NCBI GenBank assembly: GCA_029747585.1
Contig: JAPEVF010000224.1
Span: forward strand, 1-64,000
Origin: Pleurotus djamor
Lineage: Eukaryota; Basidiomycota; Agaricomycetes; Agaricales; Pleurotaceae
Direction: 5' to 3'
DNA: 64,000 nt
Under the pieces are notes generated by a model. The model saw nothing but the letters and a program-made list of their open reading frames with translations, did no database searches and was not told where the DNA came from. Both the position numbers and the translations under genes were made by a program. This document shows positions 11,680-25,157 of the stretch, in pieces. The stretch's first letter is position 1, and each line of letters starts with the position of its first letter.

Positions 11680-14600
11680 TGGCAACGAGCGGGACTGACT
11701 CAAAAATTCCTGAGCAATGACAAGCACCTGCGCGTTGCAAGTAGATAGACTATCTTATGTCATATGAGACTCATGCCTCGACTGGTTCACAGTAGTACTC
11801 ACGGGAACAAGAAGTAGATGGGAAAGAGGAGACGGAGAAAAGGAGAAAGGAAAAAACACGCGACTACCGCACCATTCACCCCACGTGCGGGCCGAAAAGG
11901 AGATCAGAGGGGGACCCCTTTGAGTAGGCATGAGGTCTGGACTCGAAAATGAGGAAGGTACTAGCACAATTCTCCAACACCTTCAGAGCCGATGTCAGCT
12001 TCCTTGTCGATCAATGCCCGAGCAACGGAGTCTGTGAAGACTCGTCTCTGGGATCAACACCATTAGCTTTGCCACCAACTCGAGCGCAAGGGCTACTTAC
12101 CATTGTTAAGACTTGTGATGTGGTCGCAGGTTGGCGATAACCTCCAATGTGGTCGGGAAGGAGAAAATGAAAGCAGAGTGCTGTGTTCTTAAGACGCGGA
12201 TTGTGATTATCGGAAGCGCAACGTTGGAGTATACTATAAAGTGGAACAATGTGGGTCCAAGGTCTGGAGCAGCGTCCGTACATGTATACAATGGAGTAAG
12301 GCAGAGTGCGACATTTAGGCGGGCTAGGGAGGGGGACTACGGAGACAACGAGAACTAGGAAAGGAGAGTCAAGACCTTGTCCGTAGTCATATCCAACAAG
12401 AGGGAATGAAAAACGAAAGTCAGAGAGGAGTAGAGCAACAAGATGTACGGTATAAGTATAACCAAGGATCAACTGAAGATATGCATATTCGTGAGCGGGG
12501 GCATCGTAAACGCGGGAGCGGTGAAACATCCACCGGCGGAGGCGATGGGCTGTGGTGAAAGTGACAGCTCACGAGGAAGAGAGGAAGCTTGAAGTGCCGG
12601 TCACCGAAATCGGTATCATAGGAAGACGAAGGTCATTGTAGCGTCAACGCTGGCGGTGCTAATAGCAAGCAACATGAACAGCGAATATGAGGTGGTACGG
12701 CTGAGCCTGATCGTCGAGGTACAGACATATCTCCAGAACCTCAGTTCATCCAGGTTCTGGGAGAACTGGAGTCGCCTATCCACATATGACCACCAACAGT
12801 AGTGAGCGTGGATTAGCGAGCGCTGCGTTTTGGAATTCAAAGAGACGGACACCAGAAGTGGCGATCGACTACCGCTTTTGGCGTATGCGTCATTGAGGTC
12901 GACGACATGGGTACAGCGATTTTGAACGAGCGGTGACAATGGCTGGCTGCAAGCTGTTGTCATGACGTTGGGGAGGACACCGACGATTGATGCTTTCTTT
13001 ATACGATATCGTGGAAACATCGGAAAGCGAGCAAACTGTGAGGGAGGAAGCGAAGATGGGATCAGAATGAGGATCATGGACCATATGCGGGAGAAAAGAA
13101 CGTACCAGTATCATGAGCCCGGTGTATCAGGAAGAGAGCCTGGAGGGTGTCGAGGATTTGATAATTCCCAGCGTCAGCTGAAAAGCGACGTCCTGCTAAA
13201 CCTCCACCTGACACTCTCCGGGAAGTATTCCTGAAAATCGACGCTCCGAATGACAGCGTGGGGTGGGAACGACGATCACGGTTCATGAAGGTAGGCACGC
13301 CGATGCTACAGAACCGACCAGCGTCTAGGAAGACGAGGAGAAAGTGGAGGCATCGTAGCCCTCAGGTGTTCGGAATGCGAAAGAAATTGAGATGGCAGCG
13401 GGAGAGGAAGGCATTGCGGTTGAGCACAAAGAACCGTGTTTGGTTGTCCGCACGGTGAGGACTCGTCGACGACTAGGCCTGTTGGTTTGAAGACCAGACT
13501 ATGGCGGGTGCGTGCGCATGCTCTGTACCGAATATTGAAGGAGCTCGAAGGTGATATTGAGGATGAGGGGTTCGTTTGGGCAACAATGAACGGGTCCGAT
13601 GGCGACAGGACAATGCTACTGTCCCCAAAAGCAATCAGTTGATGGCGATCATTTGAGGGGCCGGGAAGTAAAGCATCTTGAAGAGGCCGTCTCGGAGCGT
13701 TGAGTTTGTCGAGACAAGCTCCATATTCTAGCCCCGAGTACCAGGAGAGATGCCTAGAAATGGAGTTGAGGCTAGAGATGACATCTCGTGTCAGTTGACG
13801 ACATCAGTTGACGACGTTTGGTACGCACCAAGTACCCACTTCACCCCTCATCAGGCTGCGTATATCCGGCTTCTTTCGCGATAGTTTGATAAGTTGGAGA
13901 ATGCTCGAGCAGCGTTTTGAAGACAGTACGTAGAGGCGACGAATCCACGAAGGGTGTGCCTGGATTGATTGAGCGAAACTTCCAGGTCACGGCTAAGGGA
14001 TTCGTTCGGATTCAAGACCTCAGCTACGCACCCAGCGTATGTATATGAGAGTACAGACTTCCATCCTCCAGCAAGCTACGTAGATCATCTAACCGAAGCT
14101 TCGTCTTTCCACTACGCGCAGATCGTAGATTTCGACATTGAAGACCGTAAGATTGTAGAGCCTGATGTTAGATCGGATTTATAGGTAGAATTTCTAAGAA
14201 TTGAACATGTAAGAGAGCAACGAAGAACCAGGGGGAGGGGAACAGACCGCGCAGGCATGGGCTGAAAAAACTCGGCCTTGGAACAAGAGAGGCAGGGAGG
14301 CAAGCGAGATATTCTACAGTCGAGCCTCGGCGTCAGCAAGACAAGCCCACGGAGCTCGGAGAATCCGACTCACGACGTTGAAGACAATGGGAATGCCCAA
14401 GGAACATGGTGGAAGCGGTTCAAGATTGAGTCCCACGCGAGGTGTTGATCAAGACGCGTCACGACCACGTGATCTGGGAGCCTCCTATGCTGCCTCCAAC
14501 GTTGAATTACCAGCGTTGTCTGATGATTTGCTGTGGAGGGTCTGGCTTAGATCACATCCTAAGGCCTTTCAGCATCTCTGTTCTACTTGGCACGGCTCTG

Positions 14601-14836
14601 TAAGTGGATAGAATGGCTTCGAGGAAGAATCAAAGATGTTTGTTTTGTATCGCGTAGCGGCGTAAAACGCGGTTTAATGTAGAAGAACATAGTATAACTG
14701 ACATCTCGTTCGCGCAGATTAGCAGCTAATCTCTATATTCAACAGCAAGTCACTGTACAAAGAGTAAAGGCTCGCACATAACGTGCTCCCAACGGTTCGA
14801 TGGCGGAGAAGTTGGACAGGCGAAGCTCAGACTGAG
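11680..14836. other. Gene-poor stretch
   Basis: More than 3 kb without a gene I can support. Minus-strand frames at 12011-12529 and 12616-13077 are moderately long and hydrophobic in part but show no family motif or clean splice chain. A plus-strand frame at 13969-14184 (FHPPASYVDHLTEASSFHY) is equally uninformative. The sequence GACAAGGTC near 12380 resembles the intron motif of the transcription factor gene by chance or by descent. Confidence 0.3.
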
Positions 14837-16354
14837 CTAGGTGAAGTCCAGTATAACCCCATATTCTTCCTTGAGATGAGACACCACGCCTTCGTGGATC
14901 TTTGACGTAGATATGGTTTGGATAGGAATCCCGAGTTCTCGACGGTCTTGGAGAAGAATCTCTAGAGCCTCGACGTGATCTTGTGTGTGGAAATCACCGC
15001 TCAGAGACTCGAGATTGGGAAGGAGTGGAAAGGTGTCTCGAGGTGCTTTCAGTAGCAAGGTGAGTATCATGGTATCGTTCCGTGGCGAATTGGTCGACAA
15101 CTTCAGGTGCTTCAAGTGTTCAAGTCGGAGGAAGAGCATGTTACCGAAGTTGGTGTTCGGAATGATGTCGTAGGTGAGTGACGTGAATGTCTCCGTCAAA
15201 GCGTTGAACAAAGGAAGCACTGCGTCGGGACGGGTAAAATTTCCATTGAGTGCTAGTCCGCCACTATCCTCGGCGGAGGGGATCCAGAGTTCAAAGGTGG
15301 TACAATCGATCCCCAACGTTATGTTGCGGGCATTGATGTTTTTCGGTCCTATGAACTCGTGGAACCGAACGGCAAGAGCGGAAATATCGGGAATCTCTGA
15401 TGCCTGTCCGACTAAGCAAGCAAAGCATACTTGAATGTACGCTGAATGGGGGAGGTCGAGAGAGGCGAAAATCCGGGATGAAGGGGAATCCAAGAAATTG
15501 ATGCTCAGACATATGAGAGCGCGGAGGACTACGGGGAGAGTTGGTGCGGCTTCATTGTCATTGAACAAGTTTTCTATGACGACGTCTTGGACGGCAGGCA
15601 TGCATGCGAAGGCACGGAGGACCGACGAAACCGCGAGACCCTGAGAGGTGAGTTGTAGAAACGTCAGGCGAGGAAGCATCGGCATTTGAACAGGTAGTGG
15701 GACGGATAATCGAAGGGATACGAGTTTGGGTAGTGCAGCCCATCCCCCTAAGCTCTCCATTGCCTGAACGTCATGTCGACTGTAAATTGAAAGATGCTGA
15801 AGGTGAGAGCCTTGCGATTGGATGGAATCGCAACCGAGAAACTGGATTAGCGGTTGTGATTCTTGTCCAAGGAGCGTCAAATCCAGCTCTCGAATACGGC
15901 ATTCCGGACCCATCAACCGAGTAACAAGCGACCACACCACATCTGAGCGACCCCAGGGGCACGGCCAGTGGCAGGTTACTACTAGCGGTGCCGATTTCGC
16001 CCTTTGAAGCATATAAACTGCCCGTCGGAAGCTATTCAAGTTTATCTCTGTCCATAAGTGGGGTGTATTCAATGCTACGTGCCGCCAATGGGTGCACACT
16101 TCATTGATACGGGGCCAGACCTCTTGAACCATGGACTGGAATTCCAGAAATATTATTGCGAGGATCTCGTCTGGGAGGTGGGCAATGGCTGAAAGAGTAT
16201 TTCTACGCGTTTTGAGAGACCGGAGGGTAGCGTTTAGGACTGCGATTTCCTTGTCTATGGTTTCCTGAGCAGCGGTGTCCGTAAAGACTCGAGACTGATC
16301 AAGATGCTCATATCAGTTATCCTTCCCAATATGACCTTTGACTCTTCTTACCAT
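14837..16354 (-). CDS. F-box protein 3
   Basis: CDS is 16354-16352 (ATG only) joined to 16294-14837, 57-nt intron (GTAAGA...ATCAG); 486 aa. Exon 2 opens SRVFTDTAAQETIDKEIAV and continues LKTRRNTLSAIAHLPDEILA, IIFLEFQ, then INEVCTHWRHVALNTPHLW. The C-terminal half is leucine-rich and ends ISTSKIHEGVVSHLKEEYGVILDFT, a tail shared with F-box proteins 2, 5 and 6. Predicted SCF ubiquitin-ligase adaptor. An internal ATG at 16132 exists, but starting there would remove the helix and the first half of the F-box, so the upstream ATG is preferred. Confidence 0.87.
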
Positions 16355-18589
16355 TCTTTGAACGACCGTTTGAGCTTCGGGCTTCAATTGCTAATGCTGG
16401 CTGGAACGCCAATGTGGTCGGTCAGAAAGAAGCTGAGTCGGGGAATCGATCATGATTGTGATATCCTATTTACAATTGTTTATGCTAGCGAACAGTACGA
16501 TGTACTTAACAGAAGATGAGGGAGAGCGAAGTAGGTACCAAGAAAAAGGGAATGTACGGTCGAGTCCAGATCAAAATAAGGTCTAAGGTGCGAAGGAAAG
16601 AAAATTTATGAGGATATCCTGCCGAAGACGCCCAAGTTTCCAATCCCTCCTCAAAAACCATCCTCCGTTAGGTCGAGCCATTGTCCAGGGTGTCGAATAC
16701 AAGCAACGCCAACGAATGAATCCCCTCAGCGCTGGCTACACCATTGTGTATCATCCAGCGAGAAGTACCCCGAGTTTCCCCATCCCGGATAACCTCTATC
16801 CAACGCGGAGGGAGAAAATGAGGCCCGAGGGCAAAAGCTTGGCCAGAAGCATACGCGTAACGCGACGCACAGCGATGTCATGAAGAGGGACTCTGCGCCG
16901 TTGATGCTGTGATGGGGGAGCAGCGGCAGGGGACAGCGTAGAGTCCGATCGACCACAAAGCGTAATGTGGTGGTGATAGTGGGAGTGTGGAGAGGCATTA
17001 GCAGACTGATCACTAGCCTAAACGGTCGAGCCCACGAGCGGTTGACGCTGCGGCGAGTACTTGGGCAGCGACACCGAACCGTTTATGCGTTCCATTCCCT
17101 CTTCCTCATTCCCTCCTCCGATCCTCTGGTCGTGAGCCAGCAGCGATCTTCGCTAGCATTGGGTTGAAGTTGCCGACGAAGGGCAGGAATAACCGTTCAT
17201 CGAGAAGTGCGAGCGAAAAAGCAACCAGGGCCGATATCGTGGATAGCCGCTGACTGGGGGAGATTGGTGTTGATAGCGGCGCAAGCGTAGGCTTCAGCGG
17301 AGAGTGATGACTTACAAAGTGAAGATGAGAAGAGGATGCGATGGAATAAAGAGCGGGTGGACATACCTAAAATACAACCTGCGGGACGACCACGGAAGAC
17401 CTCGATGTTGGAAACGCCATACTGGACACCGCTGGTATTTCCAAAGAGCTTGTACGCTCCAGTCATCTAAGACCATCGCCAATCCTCCCCCAAGCTTTCC
17501 TTCAGGACCTAGGACTTCAAGCTTCATCGCTCATCGGTGATCGCCAAACCGTGCCCTACAGGGTTGAACGAAGCATGCCGGTGGGCGTAGGACGGAGCAG
17601 ATACGACGAGAGACGCTTTAAGATAGGGAAGGTCGTGTAGAGCAATTTTTCTCAAAACCAAGAGTGGCAGGAAAGAGATTAGAGAGACGAGAAAATCAGA
17701 CCCCGACCAGAGAAATAGATGTGTGACGGTCATGTACTCACATGAGATCCAGGCTGGTATCCGGCTTCCAACAGCAGCACTAGCGTGTAAGCCACGCTAG
17801 TATCTCCAGCGACCTCCCTGCCTTATCCAATGTCCCCCGCGAAGTTTGATAACGATGTTGAGGTCCATCGAAAAGTCGAAAAGTGAAGGAAGAAACGGAC
17901 GGGTGTCGACTCGAATGTAGCCCCATCACCACGGTAAAAGTGAGCGCGAGTAAAGTATTTGCAACTTAATGCTCTATAACAGCGATAGGCTTCGGACTGG
18001 TAAGTACACCAACGAAACGCAACAGAGGGAAAAATGAAGACGCACAACGGAAATCAAGCACAAGACCCGCAGTCTCCCAGACATGTCACCGATGGACTGA
18101 AGTGTGGGTGAGGGGTTGAGTACAAGGGTATATTCGACCTAGTAAGAGAAGCGAAACTGCAGCGGCTCGGAAACATGGTGGTACGACTCCAAGTGACAAG
18201 AGGCTGAGGAAAAGGAAACGAAGCCACGTGCTGGCCGAGGAGCTTGAAAACAGGAGCATCTCCTATTAAAAGATCCTGATGCAGTTCACGGCCCTGCGGG
18301 TTCACCACCGTGACGCGATTGAGTCTCAAGTTCCTCTGTCTTTGACGACTATGAGAGTATGTAGGTACCAAGTCTGCTCTCTTTAACGTACAAACAAAGG
18401 TTGAGGTCCACCCAAAGCGACTTGTTTCTGATCTAAGTAAGGGCACCTACTTGGCACCTACAAACGAAAAAGGTTCTATTATTGTGAGCGCAAGGCTATA
18501 AAAAGTATCCGCGGAGGATACCAAGCGCACGAGTCAGGTGAGGCTCACCATTGTGCTTAAAGAGGGAAGTCTTCGCTCTCGGGGAGCGT
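16355..18589. other. Gene-poor stretch
   Basis: No gene supported. A minus-strand frame at 17466-17197 starts MTGAYKLFGNTSGVQYG and recalls the start of small mitochondrial ATP-synthase subunits, but the similarity ends after about nine residues and I do not call it. Frames at 16726-17013 and 18054-18446 lack motifs. Confidence 0.3.
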
Positions 18590-20051
18590 TCACGTCGATA
18601 TGACACGCATTGGGATACCGAGCTCTTGCCGCTCCCTGAGGATCCTTTCTAAGACTTCAAGAGTCTCCTTTGAGTGAAAGTCGCAGGTGAGATACTGAAG
18701 CTCGGGAAGGGGTGGAAGTGTGTCGCTATTTGTTTTGAGTAGCTTGAGGAAGAGCGGGGAAAGTCTGGTCTCTGAGTCAGCTGACAATGTGAGGTGCCTC
18801 GTGTGAGGCAGGCGGCGAAGAATAACATCCATGAAGTCACTGTGGAAGTTGACTTCACAGATGAGCGACGTGAACCTCTCGGTGGGAAGGGCATCGAAAA
18901 GAGGTTGCAGGTTGTTGGCTTGACTGTAGTGGAAGAAGGTAAGACTTTTTTNCTGTGGCATCTTCGACCGACGTGAACGAGATTTCGAGTCTATCGTCGT
19001 CGATCTCTATCTTCATGTCAAGTGTTTGTCCATCCGTTAGACGCATCAACTGGATAACTCTAGCGCAGAGGGTGTACACATCACGGAGTTCCAGTCCCTC
19101 ATTGTGTGGTCCCATGAAGGAAACTATGAGGTCCGTGGCGGGGGGGNAATTCGATAGCCATAAAGAAGCGCGATGAACCAGGATCTGCAAAAGTGACATT
19201 GATATGCTTAAGTGCGCGTAACGTGATTGGACTGGTTGGTAAAGGGTGGGGATCATTGACTATGTCGCTGATGTAGATGTTCTCTATAGCAGGCATACAA
19301 GCGAGAGCGCGCAGACCCGAGGACACAGGAAATAATGTTCCTGCAGAGAAGCACGTGAACTGAGTAAGACTCGGAAGGAATGGTAGCTTGACAGGTATCG
19401 GGATCATCAGCTGTAGGGCCTTAAGCTTGGGTAGCTCATCCCAGTTCCCCAAACTGGGAATCGTGTGTAGTCTATCTTCGCCGTAGATGTGTAGGCTTTC
19501 GAGAGACGGCCCTTGTGAATGGATGGAGTTGGTGGTGAGAAACTGCAGGAGCTCCACTTCATTCGCTCGTAGGTTTAAAGTACGAACATGACACTCTGGG
19601 CTCATTATTAGATTTATGAGAGACCACAGAGTATTGGAGTGGCCGAAGGGACATGGGAGGATGCAAGAGACTTTGAGTGGTGCTGACTTTGCCCTTTTAA
19701 GCAAAACGCGAGCCCGATCGACACGATTCAAGGGTATGTCCGTCCATAGATGAGGCGTCCTCAACGCAACCGCTCTCCATTGGGTGCACACCTCGTTTAT
19801 CATCCACCAGATGTGGTATGGGTCGGAGCGAACGGCGACGAACACGAGTGAAAGGATTTCGTCAGGAAGCTGAGCGATGGCTGCGTGGGTGTTTCGGCGA
19901 GTTTTCAGAGCTCGAATGGCGGACTCGAGGTCTGCGATCTCCTTGTCGATGAGATCTTGAGCGTTTGTGTTCGTTGATACAGATATATTCGCCTGATACT
20001 GTAATCAGCGGTTGGAGAAATGAGGGTTAGTTGTGTATGGGTAGTTACCAT
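18590..20051 (-). CDS. F-box protein 4, C-terminus shortened, two N artefacts
   Basis: CDS is 20051-20049 (ATG only) joined to 19992-18590, 56-nt intron (GTAACT...TATCAG; ACAG six bases earlier is also possible and keeps phase). Exon 2 starts ANISVSTNTNAQDLIDKEI, then LKTRRNTHAAIAQLPDEILS and INEVCTQWRAVALRTPHLW. Ns at 19147 (after seven Gs) and 18952 (after six Ts) each shift the frame; removing them gives one continuous protein (AIEFPPATDLI and DATEKSLTFFHYS across the joins). It ends LGIPMRVIST, about 20 residues before the shared tail of its relatives. So the N breaks look like sequencing errors, while the early stop looks real. Confidence 0.8.
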
Positions 20052-23000
20052 AATGGAATCGATAGCAAAGGATATGGGTAGGCAAATGTCACCGTGGCAG
20101 TCAAGTGGCAGTCCCAAGGAATGTGTTATGAAGCATACAGCCGAGGCGTCTCCCTTTTATATAAATAACCTACGATCGTGGGATACCAGAGGAAGAATTG
20201 TCGCTTTGAACCAAGTACGTTTCTCACAGATCCTTATACCACGGAGGAGAGGCTGTCGTGCCGCAAGGAAACAGGAACGCGTCGATATCTCAGTCGGTGA
20301 GAAGCACGACAAAGTGAAGAAGAGGTTACAGTTCCACCCCCCTGTACATCTAGCAAATTACGGCACAAGTTGAATACTCTACGCGTACAGTGCCACCCAG
20401 CCAAGTTACAGTCTTCTCCGCCAGCCTCTTATACTGAAAAGCTTCTCAACAACTTCAGTCATGCTTTCACCGAAGACGAGGAGTGGAAGAGCCTCAAACC
20501 GCCCGACTTTCCTAGAAACCCCTGAGATGCGCTCCTAAGCCTATGTCTGTGTGCGCTCGATTAGACGCTCTCGCCTCTTTTCAACTCTCCTCCTCAACTG
20601 CTCCTTCCCCTCAATTCCATTGTACTTCTAAAGTTCCGGTCCCCATCATCATACACTGGCGTCTAGCGACTCACAGATACGCTGGTAAATGACTGAGACA
20701 GAAGGAGGAGAGGATATGGTCGAGCATGGTACCTGCCGAAGAAGGAGATCAAAGGTGCGTTCAAATATCGTTGAAACGAGATGGAAAGTGCTCAGTCCTA
20801 TGCCCTCATAGATCCATTTCTTCCTCTCCGCTCATACTCATCGCCGCTGCTCATGCCCAAAGTCCACTCTCCTCGGTTCTCCCACAGCCGATTTTTTGCT
20901 GTCTCAATCGCCCTTCATTCTTGCTCTCATCACGCTTTGGTTGAGCTCTACAACATAGTGAGGACGCTGCTTCAACCTTCGCAACAACGAAAGATGTTTT
21001 CGCCGTTGAACATTGAACATGAACTTCGAGCCACCTGGGAGACTACCTATGTCCTCCCTCCAACATGGTACGTATTCCTGAACTTGCATGATCCATATGA
21101 CTCATTTTATGCCACTAGATATCTTTTCAAGGCTTTGGAACCGTACTAGCGAAACTACACGCTCCCTAGACCCCTCCCACACTGTCTCCCTCTGGGTACC
21201 CCGGAACCAGGATTGCCGATACCTCGAGGTGGTCTACGATTGACACCTGAAGAAACTGCGCTGGAGATACATAACCAACGCTGATAAGTTCGGGAGTGAT
21301 CGGCTACTTCATTGATGAGGTTAACAGCTTGGTGTTATCACCTTGGTTGAGGGTATGCTTTACTCTCCCTCTTTCATCATTGACGGGCTCCTTTATGTCT
21401 GAGTCTACCTTCTAGGTATCTACACCCGCCACTTTAGTGCTCTCAGAGTCGGTTCAAGCATTGTCACTAAGCCTACCCGTCCAAGTACCCCGGAAGACCA
21501 ACTTCCGAAAATCTACTTCTGAGCCGAAGCTATACTCGCGAAAGCCAGGCCAGAAATACGCTATCATGAATCTAGAAGCTTGGGATGAACGGCGCGGTTG
21601 TGCCCCGGATATTCAAGGTTGTAGGTTAGGCGGTTTGACAGGAAATCGAAGATCGTAATATTTTGTCCTTTTCTTTCGCGTTAGGAAGCTCATGAATGCG
21701 CTGCCATGTCATTTAGGTACCTGTAGCCGTGGCCTTAATGTCATCGGCGCCGATTCGATCGACTTGACAAAGGCAATCGAACTTGGGATGAGACGAGCCA
21801 GGATAGATAGAACGACGGCGGTCGTGATCGCTGACAGCTCCGGATGAGGTGCAGGAACACATGGCCGGCGGTATGGGTTGTCGAAGGTTGAGATTGTGGA
21901 GGAGATGAACGCCTTCTTGAAGCGGCTAGGTCACAGAACCCATTAAGGTAAGTTCAAACGCCTTCGACGTCTGTGCCGACGCTTACCCATATCTTTTCTC
22001 CCACACAGATACTTGCTTCCCCGTGCGCTGTAGCCTTCCTTTGACCATGCTCGTGCTGAAGACCGTGTTTGAGTGAAACTCGCCACAGGTCTGTTCGATT
22101 CACTCTGGAACATGAACAAACCACTCACACATCGATTTAGGGTGTCGATCGAGGTCCCGCTGTCGCAGTACCCCACGCGTCCTTCAACACTTCGCCATGG
22201 CCAACCCCTCGCCCTTCAGGGCGAAGGGTAAAGATGAGCAGGGAATTCGAGGTGGTGGCCGAGTCGGTTGGTTCGATCTGCCCCACGACTGGCCCAATGA
22301 AGAACGACCTCCAGAAGCTAGCATCCTCCTTCCCAGTCCTTCGACTCATGGTGTGGTTCTTTTTCCTTTACGGTCGTATCATTGGCTAAAGTCTTACCAC
22401 AGGCTATACACGGTCTATACTTGGTTCTCATACAGTCGTCCGAGACATCTGTGATACGATCGTTGGCCACCCGTGTCTGTTACGCCATCCTGAGGGAGGC
22501 ATGATAGTGAGTTCTCCCGCTACGCTTGGTGCTACAGTCTCATCTACCAGTCATTAAGGTATGCTCGTCGCCTCCGTCGTCTAGCACAGGTGAGACCGCC
22601 TCCGCCTAAGGACCAGTTGGACATCAGCGTCATTTCAATTGGTCGACGTGGGGACAAAGACTCGGGGACATCAGCTGTCGATGAAGACTCAGAGATAAAA
22701 GTCTCTGTCCCAATGAATATGGGCGGCAGTCGGACGATGGGTTCGTGTATTTGAGGAGAAGAAGCGTCTAGAAGGAGGTGGACGATGAATCATGCACAGG
22801 CCGCCATGACTTTACCACAGTCGACGCTCAGGCACTCACACCTCCGTACTCCTTGGCAGTCCGCGTCCTCTGTACGACGTGCCACGTTCGCCGCTTCCCG
22901 TATCACCAGAACGTCTTCTTGTCGTGTCTTGGGGTAGGGGGCGCTGCCTGACCACTGTGGTGGTTCATTCGCAGTCTACGAAAGGCGGACATTCCAACCC

Positions 23001-23650
23001 ATTCTACACCCTCTTTCGATACACTCCTATGGACGATACGTCAATCCATCGAGTCCCTGATACCCCGTGTTTCCATGATATTGATTTGTTGGAGATTGGT
23101 GGCACCGGGTAGGCGACGAAGATGAGCAACGGGGAAGATAACGGTGGTGGAGATTGCGGTCAGCAACACGATGAGGACTGAGATCTGAGAGGTGATGGTC
23201 ATGGTTTGATCGTTGTAACGGTGGAAATGGGGGCGGTTGAGGAAACTATACAACCAACAACTCAACGATGGCAACTCTGATGCAAAGTGGCTCCAGAGGA
23301 GCCCCAGTTATTTTGATTACGTTCCCACCTTGACTCTACATCGAACAAATGAAACTATCATCTCTTCGTCACAGCTACTGAGCTACTTATCATCCCTGGA
23401 AGCCAACCGTTTCTGGCGAGGTGGGATATCAATCGGCCAACAATCGCATCGTGCTGATCCCGGATCCATCAATGTAATCTATAGGGACGTCGTCTCGATT
23501 TCATTCCAGGGATCAAAATCGCTTGACTTGTCGTTGAATATCCATGGACTGAGGTGCTTTGGAACCAAGGTAGCAACAATATCTATCAGGTACTTATACA
23601 CTCGCGTTCGCGATATGCACAAATGGTTGAACTTCCCTCCCATCTCGCAG
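20052..23650. other. Gene-poor stretch
   Basis: No gene supported over 3.6 kb. A possible two-exon frame near 20994-21240 (MFSPLNIEHELRATWETTY, then after a GT-AG gap RLWNRTSETTRSLDPSH) has coding-like composition but no known family. Frames at 22197-22454 and 23237-23650 are also unassigned; the latter runs directly into the first exon of the membrane protein gene. Confidence 0.3.
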
Positions 23651-24789
23651 ATGATTCGACAACTCCCTCGGGACCAGTCTTTTCTCCTTGCGACCATCCT
23701 TGAAGTAGGCACGCCAATCTGCTCCTTTTCATTCTGCCAATCCTTACCTTGACTAACAGGGTCTCGCTTACGGTGGGATGAGTTCCCCTTGTTCACGCTA
23801 GTGCCTAACTCAACCTCAACTTCGCTTTTTCAGGCTTTCTCTTGTGCCTGTACGCAGTAAACCTCTGTTTTGGCCTCGGTGAACAAAAGCGACGCGACCA
23901 TCATCTTTCGGTAAGCCCCACGTTTCTTCAACACCTCAAGTTGTCTCACTCGAAACATTGTGTGGTAGATCATGATCGTTATATCATCCGTCATGTTTTT
24001 CGCCGCAACCGTTCACTTCGCCATCAATAGTTTCCGTATCATCCAAGGCTTCTCCGTTCACGCATCTGCCCCAGGCGGCGCTGCTGCATACTTCGACGAT
24101 TTCTCGAGCTGGGATCATGTTGCTAAGGACGCTCTGTATGGTCTACAAGAGTTTCTTGGAAATGCTGCCGCTGTAAGCTTCGTCCCAGTCAGTCATCTCC
24201 ATCATTGGATAACTCATTGAGTAGACCTATCGATGCTTCATCCTTTGGAACCGCAGTTGGAGGATCATCGCGCTGCCACTCATCCTTACGGCAGTGAGCA
24301 CTGGTACGTGTGGTTTTGAGGTTCCTTTCCAAAATGAATAGTGTTTGAACGTTCCCGTCAGTCGTTGGCGTCTGCATTTGTGCGTCTTTCGCGAACCCCA
24401 AGAACCCAAATCAGTCCAAAGAAAGCCCCATGACCGACCCTTTGATACAAGTCATTTTAACAGCTGCTGTCATCATGAACGTTATTACAACGGGCCTGAT
24501 AGCGTACCGAATCTGGAAGACATCCGCTGAAACTCTGAAGTACCAACTTGAGAGTAAGGTTCTAGGCATCCTACGGATTATCGTCGAATCTGCTGCCGTT
24601 CAACTTCTATTTGAAATCCTTCTTCTTGTCCTATTTTCTGTGCGCGTGAACGAGGCTTACATTGTGCTAGAGATGGTCACACCAGTCGTAGTAGGCCCAT
24701 CTATTTTCATGATGTCGTTCCGCTTGATGATGGGTATCCTGAATTCAGGCAATCGCGTTAAACGCCATTACACTCCGTATCCGCATTAG
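23651..24789 (+). CDS. Basidiomycete-type multi-pass membrane protein
   Basis: Exons 23651-23704, 23760-23772, 23834-23910, 23969-24172, 24225-24303 and 24362-24789 join in frame to 284 aa. The product has six to seven hydrophobic segments and the signature order of an expanded basidiomycete family of unknown function: LLATILEGLAYGFLLCLYA, VISSVMFFAATVHFAIN, APGGAAAYFDDFSSWDH, KDALYGLQEFLGNAAA, YRCFILWNRSWRIIALP, GLIAYRIWK, LGILRIIVESAAV and YIVLEMVTP. Exon 2 is only 13 nt. Start at 23651 is the last ATG that gives a short N-terminus as in relatives; the upstream frame is open. The C-terminal end is uncertain, since a charged tail (SNTRSEYRVPQLD) follows in another frame near 24795. Confidence 0.72.
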
Positions 24790-25157
24790 GTCCCAGTCGT
24801 CCAACACACGCAGCGAGTACCGAGTTCCTCAGCTGGACCCTGTTCTGACAATTGGCTCCACGCCTTCCAGGAGGATGAAGGCGGAGGTCGTTACCCAAGG
24901 CGAAGATGACTCCGATACGTACGAGGGCCGTTAGAGGTCATGTATTAGATCGAAGACCACCAGTGTCCGGTTTCTGTTATAATTGATTGTCTAGGCGAGG
25001 AGCAAGATAGCAAGGTCGGACGTGTGCAATGTACATAGGATAAGTAAAAAATGATTGGTCCTTGAGTGCAAAGAGGCGTAGCTACCAGAGTCCCAAGAAG
25101 AAGAAAAGAGGTAAGTAAAAGTCCCAGCACAACTTGGTACGAGGTCAAGGACAGCGT
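24790..25157. other. Convergent 3' flanks
   Basis: Possible missed last exon of the membrane gene (frame SQSSNTRSEYRVPQ... to a stop near 24935), then the 3' untranslated region of the transcription factor; the latter is recognisably repeated after decayed copy B. Confidence 0.4.

Noticed and set aside
17197..17466. Start of a small mitochondrial ATP-synthase-like subunit (MTGAYKLFG)
   Set aside because: Similarity stops after about nine residues and no membrane helix follows.
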